From NCBI GenBank assembly GCA_964565715.1, contig CAZMGG010000178.1, forward strand, positions 1-10,133: DNA of 10,133 bases. The letters are read 5' to 3'. Positions 1 through 9,088 of this stretch are shown here, piece by piece; positions within the stretch are counted from its first letter, which is position 1, and every line of letters begins with the position of its first letter. Made by a program: the position numbers and the translations under genes. The notes beneath the pieces are model-generated. The model was not told the origin of the DNA, did not search any database, and worked only from the letters and a program-made list of their open reading frames with translations. This DNA is from CAZMGG01 sp964565715 (GTDB taxonomy: Bacteria > Planctomycetota > UBA1135 > UBA2386).

Positions 1-66
1 CGTCGTACATGGCTGGGCTCTAGTTGGTTGCTTTGGTTGAAGAAGACACGTCCACCGCGCCTCCGC

Positions 67-149
67 GGCATCCTGGCCTCATGCCTGGGTCCCGCGAGCG
101 GACAGGTTCGCCACTTCGAACCCTGTCGTGATCCAGGGTCCAGGATGCC
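67..149. repeat. 83-nt nested inverted repeat (structured RNA or terminator candidate)
   Basis: A perfect 10-bp inverted repeat closes the element: GGCATCCTGG at 67-76 pairs with CCAGGATGCC at 140-149. Further pairs nest inside: CCTGG at 84-88 with CCAGG at 133-137, GACAGG at 101-106 with CCTGTC at 122-127, and TTCG at 107-110 with CGAA at 117-120, leaving a 6-nt loop and a single bulged C at 121. The left arm carries about 10 unpaired bases (91-100). It lies about 30 bp downstream of the stop codon of the minus-strand sigma factor fragment, so it could act at that transcript's 3' end, but no T-run follows on either strand. It is not a tRNA. Function unknown. Confidence 0.45.
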
Positions 150-179
150 TGCCACGAGTTCCCCGCGTGACAGGATTTT

Positions 180-455
180 CTAGCCCAGGAGCCATGCCAC
201 CCCGGGATCCCTGCGGGCCGCCTGCAGGCCGCGATGCAACCTCGACTTCACGGTTCCGACCGGAAGGTTCAGGCGGGCTGCGATTTCCGCCAACTCGACG
301 CCATCTACAACATGCAGCCACAGGATCTCGCCCCGTCCTCCAGTCAAGCCGTCCAGCACTCGCCTCGCCTCCTCGTCCGCATGGGGCCACCGGCATCCGA
401 CTTTCATGCCACCGCCTTCGGCCTCCGCATCGACGCCCAAGGCGTGGTGATCCAT
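180..455 (-). pseudogene. ECF-type RNA polymerase sigma factor, C-terminal (region 4) fragment
   Basis: The open frame encodes 91 residues. From about residue 28 it is a classical sigma-70 region 4 helix-turn-helix: ARRVLDGL, then ELAEIAARLNLPVGTVKSRL (54-73), then HRGLQAARR. The PVGTVKSRLHRGL motif is the hallmark of ECF sigma factors, where it recognises the -35 element. A normal ECF factor has about 170-200 residues, with region 2 (-10 recognition, core binding) upstream. Here the frame is closed by an in-frame TGA at 459-461, and no region 2-like sequence appears in any minus frame between 456 and 611, where the divergent PFOR gene begins. The first 16 residues (rich in Gly, Ala and acidic residues) do not look like sigma. 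I read it as a truncated remnant; a frameshifted or misassembled gene is possible because a scaffold gap lies 240 bp away. The family call is firm; its functional state is not. Confidence 0.65.
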
Positions 456-611
456 CCGTCAGGCGGCGTGGGCGGCACGTCCGAGGCCCTGCGTTTGGCG
501 ATCACCCCCCGCGTGGTGAGCAGCAGCCGCGGCCTGCGCCGCCGGGCCCGCTCCGGCGGGCAACAGTGCGTAGGGGCGCAGTTATCGACCGCACGCCGGC
601 GTTGGCCGGCC
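456..611. other. Divergent intergenic region between sigma fragment and PFOR
   Basis: These 156 bases separate the minus-strand sigma fragment from the PFOR start. Any PFOR promoter should lie here. I see no convincing -35/-10 pair and no Shine-Dalgarno sequence before the ATG at 612; the immediately preceding bases are the palindrome GGCCGGCC (604-611). The frame upstream of PFOR stays open back to 234 with GC-rich third positions, but it encodes nothing recognisable and would give PFOR a non-homologous 126-residue extension. Confidence 0.4.
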
Positions 612-4184
<3,573 letters not shown>

Positions 4185-4188
4185 CGCC

Positions 4189-5184
4189 ATGGACCTCGCC
4201 ACCGACTACCTCGGCCTCCGCCTGCCGCACCCGTTCGTCGCCGGCGCCTCGCCGCTCAGCGACACCCCGGAGCACGCCGTGGCGCTGGCCGAGGGCGGCG
4301 CCGCCGCCATCGTGCTCCGTTCGCTGTTCGAGGAGCAGATCGACACCGATGCCCTGGCCCACCACCAGGCCGTCACCGCCCACGCCGACGCCCACGGCGA
4401 GGCGCTGTCCTACTTCCCCGAGCCGGACGGCTGCGTGTTCGGCCCCGACGCCTACCTCGACCACCTCCGCGACATCAAGGCGGCCGTCGCGGTGCCGGTG
4501 ATCGCCTCCCTCAACGGCTACACGCCGGGCGGCTGGCTCGACCACGCCCGCCAGATCGAACAGGCCGGCGCCGACGCCCTCGAGCTCAACCTCTACCTGG
4601 TGGCCACCGACGCCGGCGAGAGCTCTGCCGAACTCGAGGAGCAGGCCCTGGCCATGGTGCGCGCCGTCCGCCAGGCCATCGCCATCCCGATCGCCGTCAA
4701 GCTGTCGCCCTTCTACACCTCGCTGGCCAACTTCGCCCTCCGCCTGCAGGAGGCCGGCGCCGACGCCCTGGTCCTCTTCAACCGCTTCTTCGAGACCGAC
4801 CTCGACATCGAGGCCCTGGAGGTGAAGAGCCGCCTGCAGCTCTCCACCTCCCACGAACTCCTGCTCCGCCTGCGCTGGCTGGCCATCCTGTCCGGCACCC
4901 TCGACCGTCCCCTGGCCGTGTCCGGCGGCATCCATTCCACCGAGGACGCCATCAAGGCCATCATGTGCGGCGCCAGCGCCGTCCAGGTCGTCTCCGCCCT
5001 GCTCCGCCGCGGCCCCCGCGTCCTCGCCGAACTGCAGCAGGGCCTGCGCGACTGGCTCGAGGTCCGCGAGTACCCATCGCTCGGCGCCCTGCGCGGCAGC
5101 ATGGACCTCCGCCGCACGCCCGACCCGAAGGCCTTCGAGCGCGCCAACTACATGCGCATCCTGCAGACCTGGCGCGTCGACTGA
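4189..5184 (+). CDS. Dihydroorotate dehydrogenase-like FMN protein (PFOR-linked)
   Basis: A 331-residue TIM-barrel flavoprotein of the dihydroorotate dehydrogenase superfamily. Visible landmarks: N-terminal YLGLRLPHPFVAGASPLS (7-24), VIASLNG (104-110), AGADALELNLY (126-136), IAVKLSP (168-174, FMN-contacting Lys171), ADALVLFNRF (191-200), PLAVSGGI (241-248) and GASAVQVVSALL (261-272), the last two forming the FMN phosphate site. The orotate-binding NLSCPN motif of true PyrD is replaced by ELNLYLVATD, and I see no obvious class 1 catalytic Cys or class 2 Ser loop. It therefore probably does not make orotate. It starts 4 bp after PFOR with its ribosome site inside PFOR. PFOR/PyrD-like pairs of this kind are known in cyanobacteria and other bacteria. 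The true substrate is unknown; a flavin redox role linked to pyruvate or ferredoxin metabolism is inference from context. Confidence 0.88.
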   Translation: MDLATDYLGLRLPHPFVAGASPLSDTPEHAVALAEGGAAAIVLRSLFEEQIDTDALAHHQAVTAHADAHGEALSYFPEPDGCVFGPDAYLDHLRDIKAAVAVPVIASLNGYTPGGWLDHARQIEQAGADALELNLYLVATDAGESSAELEEQALAMVRAVRQAIAIPIAVKLSPFYTSLANFALRLQEAGADALVLFNRFFETDLDIEALEVKSRLQLSTSHELLLRLRWLAILSGTLDRPLAVSGGIHSTEDAIKAIMCGASAVQVVSALLRRGPRVLAELQQGLRDWLEVREYPSLGALRGSMDLRRTPDPKAFERANYMRILQTWRVD

Positions 5185-5188
5185 CCGG

Positions 5189-6814
5189 CTACGGGCCGCG
5201 TTCCTCGATGTGCTGCACCTTGTAGCCGCCGCTCGCCTTGAAGTAGAGCAGCAGCAGCAGGTAGAGCACCGCCATCACCGCCGGGATCGCCGAGTCCGCC
5301 ACCAGGGTCTTGCGGTCGCCCTCGATGCTGGCCTCGTGCAGCGTCCGCTGCGCCGGCGTCAGCCGCGCCAGGGCCGCCTGCGGGTCCTTCTCGCCGGCCG
5401 CCGCCAGTTCCTTCCGCGCCGCCTCCAGCGCCTTCTGCGCCTCGCCGAGCGCCTTGCCGTCGAGGCCGTGCACCGCCTCGAAGAACAGGAACCTGCTCTC
5501 CTCGCCGGCCTTCGCCGTCTGGTACAGCGCCGGATCGGCCTCCTGCAGCGCCGCCCCGGCGAAGCGATCCTTGGCGTAGCCGAGCCCCGGCGCGCCGATC
5601 AGCCCCGCCGACATCATGCCGATGCCGCCCATGATCGAGATCGCCACCGCGCCGGTGCGCGGGAAGCGGTCGCTGGCCACCGCCAGCATGGTCGGCCAGA
5701 AGAAGGTCTTGCCCACCGCGTAGATCGTCAGGGCCGCCATGGCGCCGAGGAACGTCGCCACGCCGGACACCAGGTTCAGGCCGACGCAGGCCAGCACCGA
5801 GCACAACAGCAGCAGCGCCACCGGCGTCAGCTTCAGGTTGCGCTCGATGAAGTCGGCGCAGAACCGCAGGCTGAACATCACCGCCGAGGTGAACACGAAC
5901 AGGATCTTGCCCTCCGCCGGCGTCAGGATGTTGCCGGTGATGTTCTGGATCCAGTTGTCGGTGCCGAGTTCCACGGCGCCGACCAGGGCGTGCAGCACGA
6001 ACAAGGTGAACATCACCCAGGCGCCCATGCTGAACCTGGTGATCCACGCCACCGCCAGCAGCAGCACGCCGCCGATGCCGTAGCCCAGGCCATCGCCGAG
6101 CCCCAGCGCGCCGCCGAAGAACAGCGCCATCAGGAAGCACACCACCAGCCCGCCAAGGATGCCGACGTCGGCCAGCATGTCGCCGAGCTTCATGCCCTTC
6201 TGCGAGGCCTCCGAGCGCGGCATCTCCTGCCGGAAGAACATCAGGCCGTAGACCACCGTCGGGATCAGGAACAACCCGAGCTGGGTCTTCCAGTGCCACT
6301 GCGCGCCCTCGCCCAGCACCCAGCCCACCGCGCCGCCCAGCACCAGGCCCAGCGGCCAGCTCGCGTGCAGGATGTTGAGGTAGTGGGTCCGCTTGTGCGG
6401 GAACAGCGTCGCCACCAGCGGGTTGGCCACCGCCTCCAGCGTGCCGTTGGCCAGCGCGAACACGAACGTGCCCCAGTAGAGCAGCTGGTAGGGCGTCCCT
6501 TCCGCCTGCCCGGGGCTCGCCGCCAGCGTGATCACCGCCGACAGCACGTGCAGCGCGAACGCGGCGATCACCAGCTTGCCGTAGCCGATCCGGTCGCAGA
6601 CCAGCCCGCCGACGATGATGCCGAAGCAGAAGCCGGTGAACCCGGCGCCGCTGATGGCACCGAGCACCTGGGCGGTGAAGCCGAAGTCGGCGCCCCAGTT
6701 GGCGAGGATGCCGCCGCGGATGCCGAAGCCGACGCCGGCGGCGAGGATCGCCGTGAAACCCGCCCACAGGAGGCGGCCCGCATTGGGCGTGAACCCGTCG
6801 CGCTGGATGTTCAT
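5189..6814 (-). CDS. MFS sugar transporter (FHS/FucP-like) with C-terminal soluble insert
   Basis: A 541-residue inner-membrane transporter. It begins MNIQRDGFTPNAGRLLWAGF and has roughly 12-14 hydrophobic spans. The signature GGLVCDRIGYGK (69-80) is the MFS loop 2-3 motif. ANPLVATLFPHKRTHYLN (130-147) resembles the NPL-type motif of fucose/glucose/galactose:proton symporters, supporting sugar uptake. Between the penultimate span (ending near 411) and the last span (509-524) lies an Ala/Glu/Lys-rich hydrophilic insert of about 95 residues that probably forms an extra helical domain, absent from classical FucP. The start at 6814 is chosen because the family begins just before the first span; the frame stays open upstream to 6997 but encodes only low-complexity Pro/Arg-rich sequence. 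No Shine-Dalgarno sequence is visible. The gene converges on the PFOR operon with 4 bp between stops. Its first 14 codons and leader are duplicated 1399 bp upstream. Substrate not determinable. Confidence 0.88.
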   Translation of the reverse strand: MNIQRDGFTPNAGRLLWAGFTAILAAGVGFGIRGGILANWGADFGFTAQVLGAISGAGFTGFCFGIIVGGLVCDRIGYGKLVIAAFALHVLSAVITLAASPGQAEGTPYQLLYWGTFVFALANGTLEAVANPLVATLFPHKRTHYLNILHASWPLGLVLGGAVGWVLGEGAQWHWKTQLGLFLIPTVVYGLMFFRQEMPRSEASQKGMKLGDMLADVGILGGLVVCFLMALFFGGALGLGDGLGYGIGGVLLLAVAWITRFSMGAWVMFTLFVLHALVGAVELGTDNWIQNITGNILTPAEGKILFVFTSAVMFSLRFCADFIERNLKLTPVALLLLCSVLACVGLNLVSGVATFLGAMAALTIYAVGKTFFWPTMLAVASDRFPRTGAVAISIMGGIGMMSAGLIGAPGLGYAKDRFAGAALQEADPALYQTAKAGEESRFLFFEAVHGLDGKALGEAQKALEAARKELAAAGEKDPQAALARLTPAQRTLHEASIEGDRKTLVADSAIPAVMAVLYLLLLLYFKASGGYKVQHIEERGP

Positions 6815-6916
6815 GAGGGGTGCGGCGGGGGCAGGCCCGCCGGGATGGGACGGCGCGGGATCTTCCGGGTCTGGCCGGGTCGGTGCCAGCGTGGAGGCGC
6901 AGGAACAGGCCGGCGG
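6773..6916 (-). repeat. 144-bp direct repeat, copy 1 (transporter leader and first 14 codons)
   Basis: This segment matches 8172-8315 at a constant offset of 1399 bp, with 6 mismatches in 144 positions, all transitions, three of them in the last 12 bases. It spans codons 1-14 of the transporter and about 100 bp upstream, so it contains the transporter's 5' leader and perhaps its promoter. Sequence on both sides of the two copies is unrelated. Confidence 0.93.
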
Positions 6917-6965
6917 ACTCCCTTGGCCAGGACGGCGGGGCCAGCGGTCCCCGCCCCGACCGGCA

Positions 6966-6992
6966 CCGCCGCCCCATCGCCGAGGGCGGCGG
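6966..6992 (-). terminator. Strong GC hairpin after the Trp-rich gene
   Basis: CCGCCGCCC at 6966-6974 pairs perfectly with GGGCGGCGG at 6984-6992 around a 9-nt loop. It begins about 38 bp past the stop codon (7031) of the minus-strand unknown gene and about 50 bp before copy 1 of the 144-bp repeat. There is no U-tract on the minus strand, so intrinsic termination is uncertain; an attenuator or 3' stabiliser is equally possible. Confidence 0.4.
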
Positions 6993-7030
6993 CCCATCCA
7001 TTCGATGCCGCACGATCCGGTCGGCGGCCC

Positions 7031-8113
7031 CTACGGCCCCTGTGGGATCGGCGGCTCCCGCATCCATCCCCTGGGCTGCGCGATCCAGTGCATCGGATCG
7101 CGGAAGAAGTGCATCATGTCCAGGCATGTACGCCCATGCCCTCGTATCCACCTGGCCCGCGCCACCACCGCAACCCAATCGCCGCCTCGGCCATTGGCAC
7201 AGACGGTCACCACCTCATCCACCCGCCCCGCGACCCTGAAGCCCCGCCCTCTGCTGCACGACCGCTCCAGGAACTCCTGCAGACGCGACAGCCCAAGCCC
7301 TCTCGTCTCCAGGTCTCTGCACTCGGCCACCAGGTTCGCAATCAGCAGCTCTCCCAACCCTGCGAGGGCCGGATCTGCTGGCCCTCGCATGCCCCACAAG
7401 ACGGGCAGTTCGGATGCCTGCGGCGCATGCTTCGTCACCCATGTCGGCAAGCACGGCATAACGTCGCCAACACGGCTTGGCAGCATGCCGCACTGCCACA
7501 CTCGCGCCCCCTCGTGCCAGTCCTTCCCATCCATGGACCAGTAGGCCGCGACATCGCATCCGCCGCTCTCGGGCGCCTGACCCAACAGAGGAAACGACAT
7601 CGCTGGTTCGCCTGCCTCACCTTCACCTGCCTCCTCCCAGGTCGGCACCAAGCCGTCCAACCCCTTCAGCCAATTGAGATGCGTCGCCTGCGATTCGTCC
7701 CACAACAGCAACAAGCATCTCGGCGGGTTCTCACGCCAATTCTGGTTCCATGCCAGGGACTGACCGCCTGGCCCCACTGCCATCAGGACTGGCCCCCACT
7801 CTTCGTCCTGGATCACGCCAAGGCGATTCCACCATGCACGATGCGCCATGTCCGCGGCGGCAACTCTTGCGCCACGCCCCTTCGCCCATTCCGCGTGCGG
7901 TGGCGACTCGATGAACTCGCCTCCGTTCAAGATCCACCGAGGCATCCACCTCTCCAAGACGCGCGCCTGGTCCGCGCTCAGCAGCCCGGCCGCCACGAGC
8001 TTCATGCCAATCGCCGGATCTGTTGCCCAGTCTGCCAGCCGTTGATGCCCGCTCAGGACGACGACTCGGCAGAAGCCAGCCGCCTCCGGATCCAGCAATG
8101 CACCTGCGATCAT
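7031..8113 (-). CDS. Unknown tryptophan-rich protein, 360 aa
   Basis: Not recognised. The 360-residue product has no signal peptide or clear membrane span and looks cytoplasmic. It contains 21 Trp (about 6 percent, several times the usual level), concentrated between residues 29 and 240, for example AHRAWWNRLG (90-99), SLAWNQNWRENPPR (119-132) and LLLLWDES (134-141). An acidic Gly/Glu stretch (159-171) separates two halves; the C-terminal part (250-350) is helical with nine Cys overall. The ATG at 8113 is preferred because it follows the TGA of a 30-codon leader ORF by 7 nt with GAGGG just before it. A longer version from an ATG at 8182 would start inside the repeat and add 23 low-complexity residues. 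The gene lies between the two copies of the 144-bp transporter-leader repeat and on the same strand as the Rhs/immunity pair, so it may be an inserted cassette, perhaps an orphan immunity or defence gene. That role is inference only. Confidence 0.7.
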   Translation of the reverse strand: MIAGALLDPEAAGFCRVVVLSGHQRLADWATDPAIGMKLVAAGLLSADQARVLERWMPRWILNGGEFIESPPHAEWAKGRGARVAAADMAHRAWWNRLGVIQDEEWGPVLMAVGPGGQSLAWNQNWRENPPRCLLLLWDESQATHLNWLKGLDGLVPTWEEAGEGEAGEPAMSFPLLGQAPESGGCDVAAYWSMDGKDWHEGARVWQCGMLPSRVGDVMPCLPTWVTKHAPQASELPVLWGMRGPADPALAGLGELLIANLVAECRDLETRGLGLSRLQEFLERSCSRGRGFRVAGRVDEVVTVCANGRGGDWVAVVARARWIRGHGRTCLDMMHFFRDPMHWIAQPRGWMREPPIPQGP

Positions 8114-8120
8114 CGGGCCC

Positions 8121-8213
8121 TCACTGCCCCGAGTCGCCGCCTTCGCGGGCGTTCCTGAGGGCCCTGGGTCTGCGGCCCGCATTGGGCGTGAGCCCGTCGC
8201 GCTGGATGTTCAT
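8121..8213 (-). CDS. Chimeric 30-codon leader ORF from duplicated transporter start
   Basis: Copy 2 of the repeat carries an ATG equivalent to the transporter's start. It reads MNIQRDGLTPNAGR (one change from the transporter, F8 to L), then leaves the repeat and continues RPRALRNAREGGDSGQ before a TGA at 8121-8123. The downstream unknown gene's ATG follows after 7 nt (GGGCCCG). If ribosomes start here as they do on the transporter, they would terminate right at the next start codon and could reinitiate. Whether the peptide has any function of its own is doubtful; I list it as a probable translational leader. Confidence 0.35.
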   Translation of the reverse strand: MNIQRDGLTPNAGRRPRALRNAREGGDSGQ

Positions 8214-8315
8214 GAGGGGTGCGGCGGGAGCAGGCCCGCCGGGATGGGACGGCGCGGGATCTTCCGGGTCTGACCGGGTCGGTGCCAGCGTGGAGGCGCA
8301 GGAATGGGTCGGCGG
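8172..8315 (-). repeat. 144-bp direct repeat, copy 2 (displaced transporter leader)
   Basis: Second copy of the segment at 6773-6916. It retains the transporter's leader and codons 1-14 but is followed by unrelated sequence leading into the Trp-rich gene instead of the transporter. The Phe8 codon has become Leu. The copies are in direct orientation, so recombination between them would delete exactly 1399 bp (the unknown gene and hairpin) and leave an intact transporter start. Confidence 0.93.
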
Positions 8316-8352
8316 GGTGCGACTCAGTGCTCGGAGATCCAGAATCGCCTCA

Positions 8353-8370
8353 CCGCCTTGCCGAAGGCGG
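8353..8370. terminator. Perfect 7-bp hairpin
   Basis: CCGCCTT (8353-8359) pairs with AAGGCGG (8364-8370) across a GCCG loop. It lies about 38 bp beyond the end of repeat copy 2, in a position analogous to the hairpin found about 50 bp beyond copy 1. It could end transcripts from the Rhs/immunity pair, but it is 330 bp past the immunity stop codon and has no U-tract on the minus strand; on the plus strand it is followed by the weak pyrimidine run CTTCTTC. Confidence 0.4.
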
Positions 8371-8490
8371 CTTCTTCAACGGGCTGCCAGGCCCTAGACA
8401 AGCGAGGGCTGCCGATTTGACGGGGAGGGCGATGCCGATCCCGGCAAGAGATGAGCGGAACTCCCTCCGAGCCGCAGCGTGGTGTCGGCG

Positions 8491-8585
8491 GTCATGCTCG
8501 GACGGTTCTCCGACGTCACGCTGTGCCGGTTCCCCAGTGTGACGACGGAGGGGTGCTTCGAGCAGTTTCTCCGCTTGGAGAACCG
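8491..8585. repeat. Degenerate 24-bp tandem repeats with internal inverted repeat
   Basis: Three consecutive 24-bp units start at 8491, 8515 and 8539, each beginning GTSA-G; units 1 and 2 match at about 16 of 24 positions. Another GTCACGCTG start occurs at 8590. On the minus strand one frame reads the units as VTLGNRHS, VTSENRPS, MTADTTLR; on the plus strand another reads VMLGRFSD, VTLCRFPS, VTTEGCFE. CGGTTCTCC at 8503-8511 is the inverted complement of GGAGAACCG at 8577-8585. No initiation signals point to a gene. Likely a dispersed or intergenic repeat element. Confidence 0.45.
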
Positions 8586-8701
8586 CCGGGTCACGCTGGT
8601 TCAAGGGCTAGGCTACTAGAGGATGGCGCACGCTGGGCCCGGCCCTGCGCACGACGCTGGAGCCGGTGCAACGCGCCCGGGCGATCGCCTGGAGCCAAAT
8701 G

Positions 8702-9088
8702 CTATTCGAACGCAAGCGCAATGACCTTGAACCCTGCATCGCGACCGGCATTCCGGAAGGCGCTCTGACTCGATTCGATTGGATCGATGTCTAGCCGGAG
8801 AATGCTGATCCTCACATCTCGAACGGGATTCGGCTTTACCGCCAGTAACACGTCTAGCAAACCCATCACAGCTGCTTCGGCAAACAATCGGTAGCTCTCG
8901 TCGGTCCGCCGCACGGAGCCAAGAACGACCTTCAGTCTGTCCGCAGGCTCAACAAGAACTCGCACCCCGGCCCGCTCCCATGTGGGACCGAGATGCTGGT
9001 CTCTCTGGCCATACACCTCGCACGCACGCGGCAAAGGGAGCGCAGGCCCACCAGGCAAACCGCCGAGCCACCCGTCGTCATTATTCAT
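8702..9088 (-). CDS. Probable immunity protein for the Rhs toxin; EF-G domain IV-like
   Basis: A 128-residue protein whose ATG overlaps the TGA of the Rhs gene (ATGA, 9085-9088), so its translation is probably coupled to the toxin. That position is typical of immunity genes. Residues about 42-125 resemble domain IV of translation elongation factor G: a region like the EF-G stretch before its conserved Gly (TDESYRLFAEAAVMGLLDVL, 62-81), then PVRDVRISIL (88-97), matching EF-G's PVVDV-type strand, and ESSQSAFRNAGRDAGFK (105-121), matching the EF-G pattern DSS, AF, A, FK. No GTPase domain or other EF-G domain is present and there is no room for one. The first 40 residues are Gly/Pro-rich and unassigned. 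No signal peptide or membrane span is seen, so it should be cytoplasmic. The EF-G resemblance is from memory of the motif; an unrelated ribosomal S5 domain 2-type fold is the alternative. Base composition is more AT-rich than the metabolic genes. Confidence 0.7.
   Translation of the reverse strand: MNNDDGWLGGLPGGPALPLPRACEVYGQRDQHLGPTWERAGVRVLVEPADRLKVVLGSVRRTDESYRLFAEAAVMGLLDVLLAVKPNPVRDVRISILRLDIDPIESSQSAFRNAGRDAGFKVIALAFE

Larger units (their letters stand above)
8316..8701. other. 386-bp non-coding stretch between repeat copy 2 and the immunity gene
   Basis: No convincing gene on either strand; the open frames are short, overlap each other and resemble no family I know. It contains a perfect 7-bp hairpin (8353-8370), degenerate 24-bp direct repeats (8491-8562) and a 9-bp inverted repeat (8503-8511 with 8577-8585). 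A plus-strand frame over 8640-8700 with good codon look (reading QRARAIAWSQMLFERK near its end) could be a remnant of a lost gene but runs on into sequence antisense to the immunity gene. Confidence 0.5.

Noticed and set aside
101..149. tRNA-like TTCGAA motif near the left edge
   Set aside because: The TTCGAA lies in a stem with a bulge rather than a 7-nt T-loop, and no acceptor, anticodon or D-arm can be assembled on either strand.
234..611. PFOR starting 126 codons earlier at 234
   Set aside because: The added residues have no PFOR counterpart and lie antisense to the sigma fragment. Family alignment places the start at 612.
5148..8158. Long frames overlapping the transporter and the unknown gene (minus 5148-7178, plus 5210-8158)
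   Set aside because: Both are out-of-frame readings through the transporter. The transporter frame has membrane spans and MFS motifs; these have His/Gln/Arg/Gly-rich low complexity.
8491..8589. CRISPR array
   Set aside because: Units are contiguous, degenerate and 24 bp long without spacers, and no cas gene is present.
8350..8604. Small genes in the 8350-8604 region on either strand
   Set aside because: Overlapping short frames on both strands arise from the 24-bp repeat structure. None has a ribosome site or a recognisable product.
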